A stretch of 64,000 nt of DNA from Thermohalobaculum sp963721105 (GCA_963721105.1 CAVRHY010000003.1:1-64000), one strand, 5' to 3'. Positions 54,603-63,343 are shown, counted from the first letter of the stretch. The notes: generated by a model from the sequence alone, not told the origin. Numbers and translations are program-made.

Positions 54603-56582
54603 TCAGGCTGCCCGGGCAGCCGCTTCCGCCGGTGCGCGGGCAAAAACCTTCACGTCGCGGATCTCGAGCGTCGCCGAGATGCTGCCGCGCCGCCCGTCCT
54701 CGTAGGTTACTTCGGTCTCGGCGAACACCGTGTCCGAGCCGTCGTAGAGCGCGTCGATCAGTGGCTTGTAGCGCTCCGAAATCGTGCCGCGCCGGACCTT
54801 TCGGGTGCGCGTCAGCTCGCCGTCGTCGGCGTCGAGCTCCTTGTGCAATACGAGGAAGCGGTGGATCTGGCAGCCGGACAGTATCTTGTCCTGCGCCAGC
54901 GAGGCGTTCACCTCCTCGACATGACCCTGGATCATCTCGTAGACGCGCGGATGGGCCGCCAACTCCTGGTAGGAGGCATAGGACACGTTGTTGCGCTCGG
55001 CCCACGACCCGACGGCGCCGAGGTCGATGTTGACGAAGGCGGTGGACATCTCGCGCCCGTCGCCGAAGACGACGGCCTCGAGGATGTTCGGGTAGAACTT
55101 GAGCTTGTTCTCGACGAATTTCGGCGCGAACAGGCTGCCATCGGCCATCTTGCCGACGTCCTTGGCGCGGTCGATGATGCGGAGATGCCCGGTGCCGTCC
55201 TCGATGTAGCCGGCATCGCCTGTGTCGACCCAGCCTTCGGGGTCCTTGGTCTCGGCGGTCTTTGCCGGCTCCTTGTAGTATTCCTGGAAGACACCGGGGC
55301 TGCGGTACCAGACGCGGCCGTCGTCATCGATGCGAATTTCGACGCCGGGCGAGGGGACGCCCACGGTGTCGTCGCGGACCTGGCCATCCGGCTGCTGCGT
55401 GATGAAGACGGACGCCTCGGTCTGGCCGTAGAGCTGCTTGAGGTTGATGCCGAGCGAGCGATAAAAGGAGAAGATCTCGGGCCCGATCGCCTCGCCGGCC
55501 GTGTAGCCGAGCCGGATGCGCGACATGCCGAGCGTGTTCTTCAGCGGCCCGTAGATCAGCAGGTTGCCGAGCCAGTAGGTCAGCCGACGCCCGGCCCCGA
55601 CCGGCCTGCCGTCCAGAATGTCGCCTCCGACCCGGCGGGCGAAGCGGATGTAGCGGTGGAACAACCCGCGCATCCAGCCGGGCGCGTCCTCCATGCGGAT
55701 CATCACGGTCGTCAGGAGTGTCTCGTAGATCCTTGGCGGCGCGAAGAAATAGGTCGGTCCGATCTCCTTCAGGTCGGAGAGCATCGTGTCCGGGCTTTCC
55801 GGGCACGAGACGCAGTACCCGGCCCAGTAGGATTGGCCGATCGAGAAGATGAAGTCGCCGACCCAGGCCATCGGCAGGTAGGCCAGCGTCTCGTCCTTTT
55901 CGGTCAGATGATCGAACTCGCAGGACGACGCGGCGGCGAAGATGACGTTGCCGTTGGTCAGCACGACGCCCTTGGGGTTGCCCGTCGTGCCCGAGGTATA
56001 GAGCATGACGCAGACGTCCTCGGGCCCGCCGGCCGCGATGCGCCGGTCCAGCTCGGCGCCGTGACGGTCCGCATTGTCGCGGCCGAGCTGCTGCACGTCG
56101 CTCAGCGCGTGCAGCGCGGTGTGGTCATAGTTCCGCAGGCCGCGCGGGTCGCGGTAGACGACGTGGCGGAGCGACGGGATGCGATCCTTCAGAGACAGGA
56201 CCTTGTCGACCTGCTCCTGGTCCTCGGCGACGATGAACGTCACTTCGGCGTGCTGCAGGACAAAGACCATCTCCTCGGCGACCGAGTCCTGGTACATCGG
56301 CACCGGCACGGCGCCGACCATCTGGGCAGCGACCATCGACCAGTAGAGCGGCGGCCGGTTGGTGCCGACGATCGCCATGCGCTCGCCCGGGGCGAGGCCC
56401 AGCTCCATCAGGCCCAGCGCGATCGCGCGGGTTTCCTCGGCGACCTGCGTCCATAACCAGGCCCGCCAGATGCCGTACATCTTCTCGCGGCTGGCGGGGC
56501 GGTCGGCAAAGCGTTGCGCGTTCAGCGCCAACAGCTTCGGGATCGTGTCGCGGCCAGGGGCCACCCACTTGTTCTCGCCCAC
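54603..56582 (-). CDS. AMP-dependent long-chain acyl-CoA synthetase
   Basis: A 659-residue adenylating enzyme that activates a carboxylic acid to its CoA thioester. The AMP-binding P-loop is MLYTSGTTGNPKGVVLTNGN; adenine contact KQLYGQTEAS; the hinge motif YRSPGVFQEYYKEPAKTAETKDPEGWVDTGDAG. The length and C-terminal domain (FYPNILEAVVFGDGREMSTAFVNIDLGAVG) fit the FadD15-like group. GTG start at 56582 with GGGGAGGTGC upstream. First gene of a ligase-livG-livH-livM-livK-livF run, which suggests the importer brings in the acid that this enzyme activates. Confidence 0.92.
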   Translation of the reverse strand: MGENKWVAPGRDTIPKLLALNAQRFADRPASREKMYGIWRAWLWTQVAEETRAIALGLMELGLAPGERMAIVGTNRPPLYWSMVAAQMVGAVPVPMYQDSVAEEMVFVLQHAEVTFIVAEDQEQVDKVLSLKDRIPSLRHVVYRDPRGLRNYDHTALHALSDVQQLGRDNADRHGAELDRRIAAGGPEDVCVMLYTSGTTGNPKGVVLTNGNVIFAAASSCEFDHLTEKDETLAYLPMAWVGDFIFSIGQSYWAGYCVSCPESPDTMLSDLKEIGPTYFFAPPRIYETLLTTVMIRMEDAPGWMRGLFHRYIRFARRVGGDILDGRPVGAGRRLTYWLGNLLIYGPLKNTLGMSRIRLGYTAGEAIGPEIFSFYRSLGINLKQLYGQTEASVFITQQPDGQVRDDTVGVPSPGVEIRIDDDGRVWYRSPGVFQEYYKEPAKTAETKDPEGWVDTGDAGYIEDGTGHLRIIDRAKDVGKMADGSLFAPKFVENKLKFYPNILEAVVFGDGREMSTAFVNIDLGAVGSWAERNNVSYASYQELAAHPRVYEMIQGHVEEVNASLAQDKILSGCQIHRFLVLHKELDADDGELTRTRKVRRGTISERYKPLIDALYDGSDTVFAETEVTYEDGRRGSISATLEIRDVKVFARAPAEAAARAA

Positions 56583-56808
56583 GATGCACCTCCCCGCCGT
56601 CCGCCCGCTGGTCGGGCGCTGACGTCTCGCGCGCTCTGGACTTTTTCAGTCAGCCTTCTGGCACCATGAGCGAGCGTCGGCCCAGTAAGCCCCGATTGCG
56701 AGTGGGAATCAAGCGTTAACCCATCGCGCCCCCGTGACACCGGCGACCTGACACAGGTGACTCGATGCCAGTGACGAGAGGTCCGGACGCCCGCGATGCT
56801 GGCTGGCG

Positions 56809-57531
56809 CTACATCGTGTCGGCCATCGCGGCGAGCGTCGGGAAGCGAAAGTCGACATCCGGCCTCTCGGCGACCGGCGCGGTCATGCCCCAGCCGCCGC
56901 CCTCGGCCAGGCGCTGGCGGTCGATCCAGGCGTTCGCCAGGCCGAAGGCGCGCGCCTGCACGTGGTCGTGGAACAGGCTCTGCGCGGTGTGCAGCACGGC
57001 CGATTTCGGAATGCCGAGGTCGTCGTTCAGCCGCTTCAGCATGTACTCGAAGTTCCGCGGGTCCGGCTTGTAGCTGCCGATGTCCTCGGCCGTGTAGACG
57101 GCGTCGAAGGCGACCCCCAGCTTGCGGGCCGAGGCGGCGAAACCGTCGCGGTGGACGTTCGACAGCACGACCAGCCTGAAGCGCTTCTTCAACCGGCGCA
57201 GCGCATCGGCGCTGTCCGGAAAGGCCGGCCAGTGAGGCAGCGAGGCGCCGTAGGCACGGTCGAGGTTGATCGTCGTCTTCAGCCCGAAGCGCTTTGCCAG
57301 CCCGCGGTGCACCTGCTCGAGGATCCGGCTGTAGAGCATCCCCGGCATCTCGGCCTGCTGCGCGGACTCCAGCTCGGCGACAACGGCCAGCGCTTCGGCG
57401 CGCGTCACCGTGTCCGTTCCGTTCTCCATCAGCAGCGGCTGAAGCGCGTCCCAGAGGCCGGTCTCCCAGTCGATCAGCGTGCCGTAGCAGTCGAAGGTCA
57501 GCACCTGGAAATCGGTCAGCGCGTGCGCCAT
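56809..57531 (-). CDS. Haloacid dehalogenase-like hydrolase (type II)
   Basis: A 240-residue HAD-superfamily hydrolase. Nucleophile D14 in TFDCYGTLIDWE; the Ser/Thr motif II in LVVLSNVHRDGFAAS; the Lys motif in DIGSYKPDPRNFEYML; and the C-terminal acidic motif in HDHVQARAFGLANAWIDR. The start FDCYGTLIDWE with a cap between motif I and II is that of L-2-haloacid dehalogenase-type proteins, but 2-haloacid activity needs residues I cannot confirm, so I keep the broad name. The gap 56583-56808 upstream of its stop holds no gene and must contain the ligase promoter. Confidence 0.88.
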   Translation of the reverse strand: MAHALTDFQVLTFDCYGTLIDWETGLWDALQPLLMENGTDTVTRAEALAVVAELESAQQAEMPGMLYSRILEQVHRGLAKRFGLKTTINLDRAYGASLPHWPAFPDSADALRRLKKRFRLVVLSNVHRDGFAASARKLGVAFDAVYTAEDIGSYKPDPRNFEYMLKRLNDDLGIPKSAVLHTAQSLFHDHVQARAFGLANAWIDRQRLAEGGGWGMTAPVAERPDVDFRFPTLAAMADTM

Positions 57532-57713
57532 GCGTGTGGCCTCCGAGTCGGAGTTTCTTTTGAATCAAAGACCTGGGTGCCTTTGCACTTGTGCGAACCC
57601 GGCTTTAGCGGGCGGCGGCTGCGATCCCGACGCGATGATGCGGTGGCAGGTGGCGGAGGGTCCCCATGCCGGGCACTTTATCCGGCGGCGGAGATTTGGG
57701 AAGGACCGGAATC

Positions 57714-57744
57714 GAAAAAGCCCGCCCCGGTGACGGGACGGGCT
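57714..57744 (-). terminator. Rho-independent terminator of the hsp20 gene
   Basis: On the minus strand a hairpin AGCCCG (57744-57739) pairing with CGGGCT (57724-57719), with inner pairs and a short loop, is followed at once by five T. It lies 22 bases after the hsp20 stop. Convincing. Confidence 0.85.
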
Positions 57745-57766
57745 GGGCAGTCTCGGGTGGAAGAGG

Positions 57767-58237
57767 TCAGGCCTCGATGGCCTTGCTCTCGACGGTCTGG
57801 CCGCCGGTCGCGCCCTTGATCGCGATGGTGCGGGGCTTCAGCTCCTCGGGCACCTCGCGGACCAGGTCGACGTGCAGCAGGCCGTTGACCAGCTCAGCGC
57901 CTTCGACGCGGACGTGATCGGCAAGCTGGAAGCGGCGCTCGAAGCCGCGCTCGGCGATGCCGCGGTGCAGGTAGGCGGGCTTGCTCTCGCCCTCGGCCTC
58001 GCGCTTCGACGCGGTGATGGTGAGCTGCTGGTTCTTGACCTCGACGGTCAGATCGTCCTCGCCGAACCCGGCCACCGCCACGGTGATGCGGTAGGCGTTC
58101 TCGCCGGTCTTCTCGATGTTGTAGGGCGGGTAGGTCGGCGCCGGCGCATCGCCGGCCATCAGCTGGTCCAGCATCCCCGCGAGACGGTCGAAGCCGACGG
58201 TCTGGCGATACAGCGGGCTGAGATCGAAGTTACGCAT
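57767..58237 (-). CDS. ibpA: Small heat-shock protein, Hsp20/IbpA family
   Basis: An ATP-independent holdase of 156 residues. N terminus LSPLYRQTVGFDRLAGMLDQL is the IbpA-type arm. The alpha-crystallin domain runs from YPPYNIEKTGENAYRITVAVAGF to LVNGLLHVDLVREVPEE, followed by an IXI-like tail (RTIAIKG). Normal length for alphaproteobacterial HspA. Start ATG 58237 with GGAGG eight bases before. Regulation by a heat-shock sigma factor and an RNA thermometer is proposed below. Confidence 0.93.
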   Translation of the reverse strand: MRNFDLSPLYRQTVGFDRLAGMLDQLMAGDAPAPTYPPYNIEKTGENAYRITVAVAGFGEDDLTVEVKNQQLTITASKREAEGESKPAYLHRGIAERGFERRFQLADHVRVEGAELVNGLLHVDLVREVPEELKPRTIAIKGATGGQTVESKAIEA

Positions 58238-58327
58238 CTTGATCCTCCGTGTGAGCGATACGTGCGATGTGTGGCCCCCCGAATCCGGGCGGGCCGGGAA
58301 ATGCCGGAGCCGGTCTGGCCTCCGACA
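58238..58327 (-). promoter_or_regulatory. Candidate ROSE-type RNA thermometer of hsp20
   Basis: About 90 bases of leader lie between the putative start of transcription and the hsp20 ATG. Immediately before the Shine-Dalgarno GGAGG is TCGCT, which matches the U(U/C)GCU element that masks the ribosome site in ROSE thermometers of alphaproteobacterial small heat-shock genes. A GC-rich stem precedes it. The fold has not been computed. Confidence 0.45.
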
Positions 58328-58332
58328 CTCGG

Positions 58333-58362
58333 AATGTGGGAAACGGGCCGATTTCCGTCAAG
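58333..58362 (-). promoter_or_regulatory. Candidate RpoH (sigma-32) promoter of hsp20
   Basis: On the minus strand CTTGAC (58362-58357) is followed after 16 bases by CCCACATT (58340-58333). The alphaproteobacterial heat-shock consensus is CTTGAA, about 15 bases, CCCCATnT. The site overlaps the end of nothing coding: the protease stop is at 58368. Confidence 0.5.
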
Positions 58363-58367
58363 GGTGG

Positions 58368-59117
58368 TCAGGGTGCCGCCGCCTGGTCCCGGGGGGCGAG
58401 CCCGGGCAGCAGGTTGCGCACTGCCGCGTCCGCTTCGATCGCATAGGTGGCCGGCGGTCCGCCGCCTGTCCTGACCGCCACGACGACGGCGACCTGGCGC
58501 GGCTCGCCATCGACCTCGATGAAGACCGGGGCGCCCGACGCGCCCGAGGTGGCAGCGCAGCCGAGCACCAGGATCGGTCCGCTCCGCTCATCGTATCTGC
58601 AGTCGTCCTGGTAGGTCAGCGCGTGCGGGCGGTCGCGGCGGTAGCTGAGAACCGTCACCAGCCCGCCCGGATTGGGCGCGGGCGTGGTCGCGAAGGGTTG
58701 GGCGGCCTCGGGCGGCAGCGGATCGCGGAGACGGATCAGCGCGACGTCGTGGGACAGGTTATCGGCCTCCGGCGAGCCGGGCTGGTAGAACGGATGCACG
58801 GAGACCGCGGCGGCGGTGCTGTGGCCGGTCATCTCGCCGTGGTACCAGCCGGTGACGAAGTGGATGCGGTAGAGCGGCTGGAACCGTTTCGTCTTCCGGT
58901 TCGTGACGCAATGCGCGGCCGTCAGCACGAGGTCCGGCGCGATCAGGGTGCCGGTGCAGGTTCCGCGCGTGCTGACCCCGCCGATGTTGATGCGCCCGAC
59001 GCCACGCCAGGGCACCGCCTGCTCGGCGTCGAGCATTGTCTCGGGACCGATCTCGGCGGCCCTGGCGCCGAACGCCAGCAAGAACGCGATCAATGCGATG
59101 CGGCTATGCCGCCGCAA
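58368..59117 (-). CDS. Secreted trypsin-like serine protease
   Basis: A 249-residue protein. Signal peptide IALIAFLLAFGARA at residues 7-20. The chymotrypsin-fold triad is complete: His69 in VLTAAHCVTN, Asp124 in SHDVALIRL and Ser194 in SGASGAPVF. Paired cysteines flank the His and Ser strands. Presumed periplasmic; its target is unknown. Its start overlaps the end of glcF by 14 bases, so it is probably expressed with the glc operon. Normal length. Confidence 0.87.
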   Translation of the reverse strand: MRRHSRIALIAFLLAFGARAAEIGPETMLDAEQAVPWRGVGRINIGGVSTRGTCTGTLIAPDLVLTAAHCVTNRKTKRFQPLYRIHFVTGWYHGEMTGHSTAAAVSVHPFYQPGSPEADNLSHDVALIRLRDPLPPEAAQPFATTPAPNPGGLVTVLSYRRDRPHALTYQDDCRYDERSGPILVLGCAATSGASGAPVFIEVDGEPRQVAVVVAVRTGGGPPATYAIEADAAVRNLLPGLAPRDQAAAP

Positions 59118-60405
59118 GCGCCGTCTCCGCCAGCGTCGGGGGAACCGGACCGCCGGTCGCCCAGTCGAGCAGCTCGGCCGTGTGCACGACGGGCAGGTGC
59201 GTGCCGCCGCCGATCTGCATCATGCAGCCGATGTTGCCTGCGGCGATGAGCTGCGGCCCGGTCGCCTCGAGCGTCGCGACCTTGCGGCGCTTCAGCTCGG
59301 CGGAGATCTCGGGCTGCAGCAGGTTGTAGGTGCCGGCCGAGCCGCAGCAGAGATGCGCGTCGCGCGGCTCGACGACCTCGAAGCCGGCTTCCGCCAGCAG
59401 CTGCTTGGGTGCGCGCGTCACCTTCTGGCCGTGCTGCAGCGAGCAGGCCGCGTGGTAGGCGACCCGAAGGGGCGGTGCGGACGGTTCGTGCAGGCCGATC
59501 TCCGCCATGAACTCGGTCACGTCCTTCGCCAGCGTCGAGACGCGCGCTGCGTCGTCGGCCAGCGCAACGTCCGCGAACATGTGGCCGTAGTCCTTGATCG
59601 TCGTGCCGCAGCCAGAGGTATTGATGATGATGGCGTCGAGGCCGTCGCCGTCGGCCTCCCGCGTCCAGGCGCGGATGTTGTCGGCGGCGAAGGCGTGGCT
59701 CTCGTCGGTCTTGCCCATGTGGTGGGGCAGGGCACCGCAGCAGCCGGCGCCGCGCGCGATCACCACGTCGCAGCCGTGCCGGGTCAGAAGGCGGATCGTC
59801 GCCGCGTTGATGTCGTTGTTAAGTGCCCGCTGAGCACAGCCGGTCATCAACGCGACGCGGAATTTCCGCTCGCCAACCGCACGGTGGACCTGCGGCTCGT
59901 CGTGGCGGGCGGGCGGCGCGATCGGCGTGCCGGCCATGTCGAGCATAGCGCGCAGCCTTGACGGGAGGAGGCCGCGGAAGGGGCGGGCCAGTTTCGCGCC
60001 TGCCATCGCCAGCCGGAAGCGACCGGGATGGGGCAGGATCTGCACCAGCAGCCAGCGAAGCGCTCGGTCGGGCAGGGGCCGGGTGTAGGTGCGCTCGATA
60101 TGCGCGCGGGCGTGGTCCGAGAGGTGCATGTAGTGCACGCCCGAGGGGCAGGTCGTCATGCAGGCGAAGCAGGACAGGCAGCGGTCGAGATGCTTGACGG
60201 TCTTCTCGTCGGCCGGCCGGTCGTTCTCCAGCATGTCCTTGATCAGGTAGATGCGGCCGCGCGGGCTGTCGAGCTCGTCTCCCAGCACCTGGTAGCTGGG
60301 GCAGGTCGCGGTGCAGAACCCGCAATGCACACAGGCGCGCAGGATCTGGTTGGCGCGGGCGATGCCGGGGTCGCGCAGCTGCTCCTCGGTGAAGTTCGTC
60401 TGCAT
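59104..60405 (-). CDS. glcF: Glycolate oxidase iron-sulfur subunit
   Basis: A 433-residue subunit. Two 4Fe-4S motifs near the N terminus: CVHCGFCTATCPSY and CLSCFACMTTCPSG. Two CCG domains follow, with GAGCCGALPHHMGK and DAHLCCGSAGTYNLLQPE, which bind a further cluster. Together with GlcD and GlcE it oxidises glycolate to glyoxylate and passes electrons to the quinone pool. It begins one base after glcE ends. Intact. Confidence 0.95.
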   Translation of the reverse strand: MQTNFTEEQLRDPGIARANQILRACVHCGFCTATCPSYQVLGDELDSPRGRIYLIKDMLENDRPADEKTVKHLDRCLSCFACMTTCPSGVHYMHLSDHARAHIERTYTRPLPDRALRWLLVQILPHPGRFRLAMAGAKLARPFRGLLPSRLRAMLDMAGTPIAPPARHDEPQVHRAVGERKFRVALMTGCAQRALNNDINAATIRLLTRHGCDVVIARGAGCCGALPHHMGKTDESHAFAADNIRAWTREADGDGLDAIIINTSGCGTTIKDYGHMFADVALADDAARVSTLAKDVTEFMAEIGLHEPSAPPLRVAYHAACSLQHGQKVTRAPKQLLAEAGFEVVEPRDAHLCCGSAGTYNLLQPEISAELKRRKVATLEATGPQLIAAGNIGCMMQIGGGTHLPVVHTAELLDWATGGPVPPTLAETALAAA

Positions 60406-61590
60406 TCAGGCCCTCATGCGGCCGGGGTTCAGGATGCCGTGCGGGTCGAACTTCGCGCGCAGGCCGGCGGCGATGCGGGCGAGCGGCGCGGGGTCGGGCT
60501 CGAAGACCTCGACGGCGGCGCGGGTGGCGGCGGAGGCGCGCACCAGCGTGGCGTGGCCGCCGAGGCGCGCGGTCTGGGCGCGGATCGCGGCGGCGCCGGC
60601 GTCGCCGGGTTCCTCGACCAGCAGCCACACCAGGCCGCCACCCCAGTCGTAGAACGCGGCGATCAGTGGCGCGGCCTCGCGGACGGCGGCGACCATCGCC
60701 GGGGCGACGGAGGGTTTCGTCGAGACGCGCCAGACGGCGCCCTCGCGGCCGGCAAATGCCTCGACATTGCGCACGCGTGCCCAGTCGGCGGCACCGTCGG
60801 AAGCGGTGTCCAGTTCGGCCGGGCGGTGGCGGGCAAGGCGCTTCTTCAGCGCCTCGGTGCGGTGCGTGACGGAGCCGGGCAGGCCCTCGACGCGGATCAT
60901 GGTCAGCGGCCCGCCATCAGCCTCGGGCAGGTGGGCGGCGCCGGCGACGTCGAAGGGCGAGCCGAGGGCGTCGGACATCGCGGCGACGGCGGCGGTGTCG
61001 CAGAGACCGTGCAGCAGCACCGTCGCGGTCGCCTGCGGCGCAGGCAGCACCTTGAAGCCGACCTGCGTGACAACGCCGAGCGTGCCGTAGCTGCCAGCCA
61101 TCAGCTTCACGAGGTCGAGGCCGGTGACGTTCTTCATGACCCGGCCGCCATTGGCGATGGCCTGGCCCTGGCCGTCGACGAAGCGCACGCCGATCATCGA
61201 ATCCCGGCAGGCGCCGCGCTGGATGCGGCGCGGGCCGGAGGCGTTGACGGCGACGGCGCCGCCGATCGTCGGCTCGCCCTCGGTGCCGAGCAGGGCGCGG
61301 TGGTCGAGCGGCTCGAAGGGCAGCATCTGGTTTTCCGTGGCCAGCGCCGCCTCGATCTCTGCGACGGTCGTGCCGGCACCGACGACCAACGTCAGCGCGC
61401 CCGGCTCGTAGAGGCGGATGCCCGACAGGCCGCGCGTCGAAAGCGTCCGGTCGGCCTGCACGGGCCGGCCGAGCGCGGCGCGCGTGCCGCCGCCCCGGAT
61501 CTCGAGCGGCATCTTCGCGGCCGCGGCCTCGGCGATGGCGGTCGAGAGCTCGCCATCGCCGGCGGGCGATAAGTTGGACATCATCGCCAT
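60406..61590 (-). CDS. glcE: Glycolate oxidase FAD-binding subunit
   Basis: A 394-residue FAD_binding_4 protein, shorter than GlcD, as usual. The FAD-binding segment is IRLYEPGALTLVVGAGTTVAEIEAAL and TIGGAVAVNASGPRRIQRGACRDSMIGV. The C terminus carries FDPHGILNPGRMRA, the family tail. Start ATG 61590 follows AAAGGGGCATCAAAGGC; internal ATGs at residues 3 and 4 are alternatives. glcF follows at once. Confidence 0.94.
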   Translation of the reverse strand: MAMMSNLSPAGDGELSTAIAEAAAAKMPLEIRGGGTRAALGRPVQADRTLSTRGLSGIRLYEPGALTLVVGAGTTVAEIEAALATENQMLPFEPLDHRALLGTEGEPTIGGAVAVNASGPRRIQRGACRDSMIGVRFVDGQGQAIANGGRVMKNVTGLDLVKLMAGSYGTLGVVTQVGFKVLPAPQATATVLLHGLCDTAAVAAMSDALGSPFDVAGAAHLPEADGGPLTMIRVEGLPGSVTHRTEALKKRLARHRPAELDTASDGAADWARVRNVEAFAGREGAVWRVSTKPSVAPAMVAAVREAAPLIAAFYDWGGGLVWLLVEEPGDAGAAAIRAQTARLGGHATLVRASAATRAAVEVFEPDPAPLARIAAGLRAKFDPHGILNPGRMRA

Positions 61591-61625
61591 GCCTTTGATG
61601 CCCCTTTATGTTTGACCCTAAGCAC
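61591..61625. other. AT-rich spacer
   Basis: The spacer between glcE and the orphan gene contains the glcE ribosome site and belongs to a distinctly AT-rich block that extends to about 61870. Confidence 0.4.
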
Positions 61626-61886
61626 CTAGGAAAAAATCCATGTTAATAGCCACGTTAGGAACGTGAATATCAGAGCAAGCTTTGCAACCTGCTCTATCAC
61701 TCTGATTAGAGTGATCCCCAATAAATAATGTAGGATATGGGTCACAAATTCCACACGTGGAAAGTAGAAAGAACTGTAATTAGTCAACCCCGTATCCTTG
61801 TTGATGATCTCTTTCCACTCGGAGTACCCCCTGGCGGAGTGGACCTCGTCGTGTTCATTCCGCGTTCCTAACTTGCCGCCAGCCAT
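61626..61886 (-). CDS. AT-rich orphan membrane-associated protein inside the glc operon
   Basis: An 86-residue protein, beginning MAGGKLGTRNEHDEVHSARG, with a polar N-terminal half (YSEWKEIINKDTGLTNYSSF) and one or two C-terminal membrane segments (FVTHILHYLLGITLIRVIEQVA, then LALIFTFLTWLLTWIFS). The base composition and codon choice (AAT, TTT, ATA) differ sharply from every neighbour. It lies between glcD and glcE, where no gene is expected. I do not recognise the family. It is probably acquired by transfer; the C-terminal hydrophobic hairpin would insert in the inner membrane. Confidence 0.65.
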   Translation of the reverse strand: MAGGKLGTRNEHDEVHSARGYSEWKEIINKDTGLTNYSSFYFPRVEFVTHILHYLLGITLIRVIEQVAKLALIFTFLTWLLTWIFS

Positions 61887-61906
61887 CTTGTTTTTCCGGG
61901 GCCAGA

Positions 61907-63343
61907 TCAGGCGGCGCGCCGTCCCGCCGAGGATGCCAGCGGGAAGACCTTGGCCGGGTTGAGCATCCAGCGCGGGTCCCAGACGTCCTTCACGTCCATC
62001 TGCGCGGTGAGATCGGCGGGCGTGTACTGGTTTCCCATCAGGTCGCGCTTCTCGACGCCTACGCCGTGCTCGCCGGTCAGGCATCCGCCGACCTCGACGC
62101 AGAGGCGCAGGATGTCGGCACCCAGCGCCTCGGCCTTCTCCAGCTCGCCCGGCGCGTTGGCGTCATGAATGATGAGCGGGTGCAGGTTGCCATCCCCGGC
62201 GTGAAAGACGTTGGCGACCCGCAGCCCGTAGGAGTTCGCCAGCTCTCCCATGCGGTGGAGGACCTCGGGCAGGGTCGATGTCGGCACCGTGCCGTCGAGG
62301 CAGATATAGTCGCCGAGCTGGCCCATCGCTCCGAAGGCCGATTTGCGGCCGAGCCAGATGGCGGCGGCCTCGGCCTCGGTCTGGGCCTCGCGCAACACCA
62401 TGGGCGCATGGCGGTTGGCAACTTCCTCGATGGCGGTCAGCTGTTCGCGAATCTCGGTCTCGCTGCCCTCGACCTCGACAATCAGCAGCGCCTCGACATC
62501 GAGCGGGTAGCCGGCGTGAGCGTGGGCCTCGGTCGCGTGGATGCAGGGGCGGTCCATGAACTCGATGGCGACGGGGATGACGCCCGACTTGATGATGTCG
62601 GCGACGCAGGCGCCGGCGCTTTCGGAGGAGTCGAAACCCATCAGCACGGGGCGGGCGCCCTCGGGCTTTGCCAGGATGCGCAGCCATGCCTCGGTGACGA
62701 TGCCGAGCTGGCCCTCGGAGCCGCAGATCAGGCCGAGCAGGTCATAACCGGGCGCGTCCAGGTGCGGGCCCCCGATCTGGACGATCTCGCCCTCGGCCGT
62801 GACCAGTGTCACGCCCATCAGGTTGTTCGTCGTCACGCCGTATTTCAGGCAGTGCGCGCCGCCCGAGTTCATCGCGATGTTGCCGGCGATGGCGCAGGCG
62901 AGCTGGCTGGAGGGGTCGGGCGCGTAGAAGAAACCGTCGCCCTGGACCCAGCCGGTGACGGCCAGGTTGGTGATGCCGGTCTGCACGTGGATGACGCGGT
63001 TCGGGTAGTCGACGTCGAGCACCCGGTTCATGCGCGAGACACCCAGCAGCACGCAGTCGGCCGTTGGCAGCGAGCCGCCGGCCAGCGAGGTGCCGGCGCC
63101 GCGCGGCACGATGGGAACGCCCTCGTCGGCGCAGATGCGCACGCAGGCGGCGACCTCCTCGGTCGTGCGGGGCAGGCAGACGGCCAGCGGCGGGCAGCGA
63201 TAGGCGGTGAGCGCGTCGCACTCGTAGGCGCGCACCTCCTCTGGCGTCCAGATGACCGCCTCGGCTCCCAGCGCGCCCTCGAGCCGGGCGACGATCTGGT
63301 CGCGACGGGCGATCACACGGGCGCTGGGGACGGGCATTTCCAT
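61907..63343 (-). CDS. glcD: Glycolate oxidase FAD subunit
   Basis: The catalytic subunit of glycolate oxidase, 478 residues. FAD-binding: CADEGVPIVPRGAGTSLAGGSLP and AIAGNIAMNSGGAHCLKYGVTTNNL. The C-terminal FAD-oxidase domain has VANVFHAGDGNLHPLI and GGCLTGEHGVGVEKRD, the motifs of GlcD. The start at 63343 (MEMPVPSARVIARRDQIVARL) follows GAGAGGCCCGCC; the frame extends upstream to 63649 without support. Start of the glcD-(orphan)-glcE-glcF operon. Confidence 0.95.
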   Translation of the reverse strand: MEMPVPSARVIARRDQIVARLEGALGAEAVIWTPEEVRAYECDALTAYRCPPLAVCLPRTTEEVAACVRICADEGVPIVPRGAGTSLAGGSLPTADCVLLGVSRMNRVLDVDYPNRVIHVQTGITNLAVTGWVQGDGFFYAPDPSSQLACAIAGNIAMNSGGAHCLKYGVTTNNLMGVTLVTAEGEIVQIGGPHLDAPGYDLLGLICGSEGQLGIVTEAWLRILAKPEGARPVLMGFDSSESAGACVADIIKSGVIPVAIEFMDRPCIHATEAHAHAGYPLDVEALLIVEVEGSETEIREQLTAIEEVANRHAPMVLREAQTEAEAAAIWLGRKSAFGAMGQLGDYICLDGTVPTSTLPEVLHRMGELANSYGLRVANVFHAGDGNLHPLIIHDANAPGELEKAEALGADILRLCVEVGGCLTGEHGVGVEKRDLMGNQYTPADLTAQMDVKDVWDPRWMLNPAKVFPLASSAGRRAA

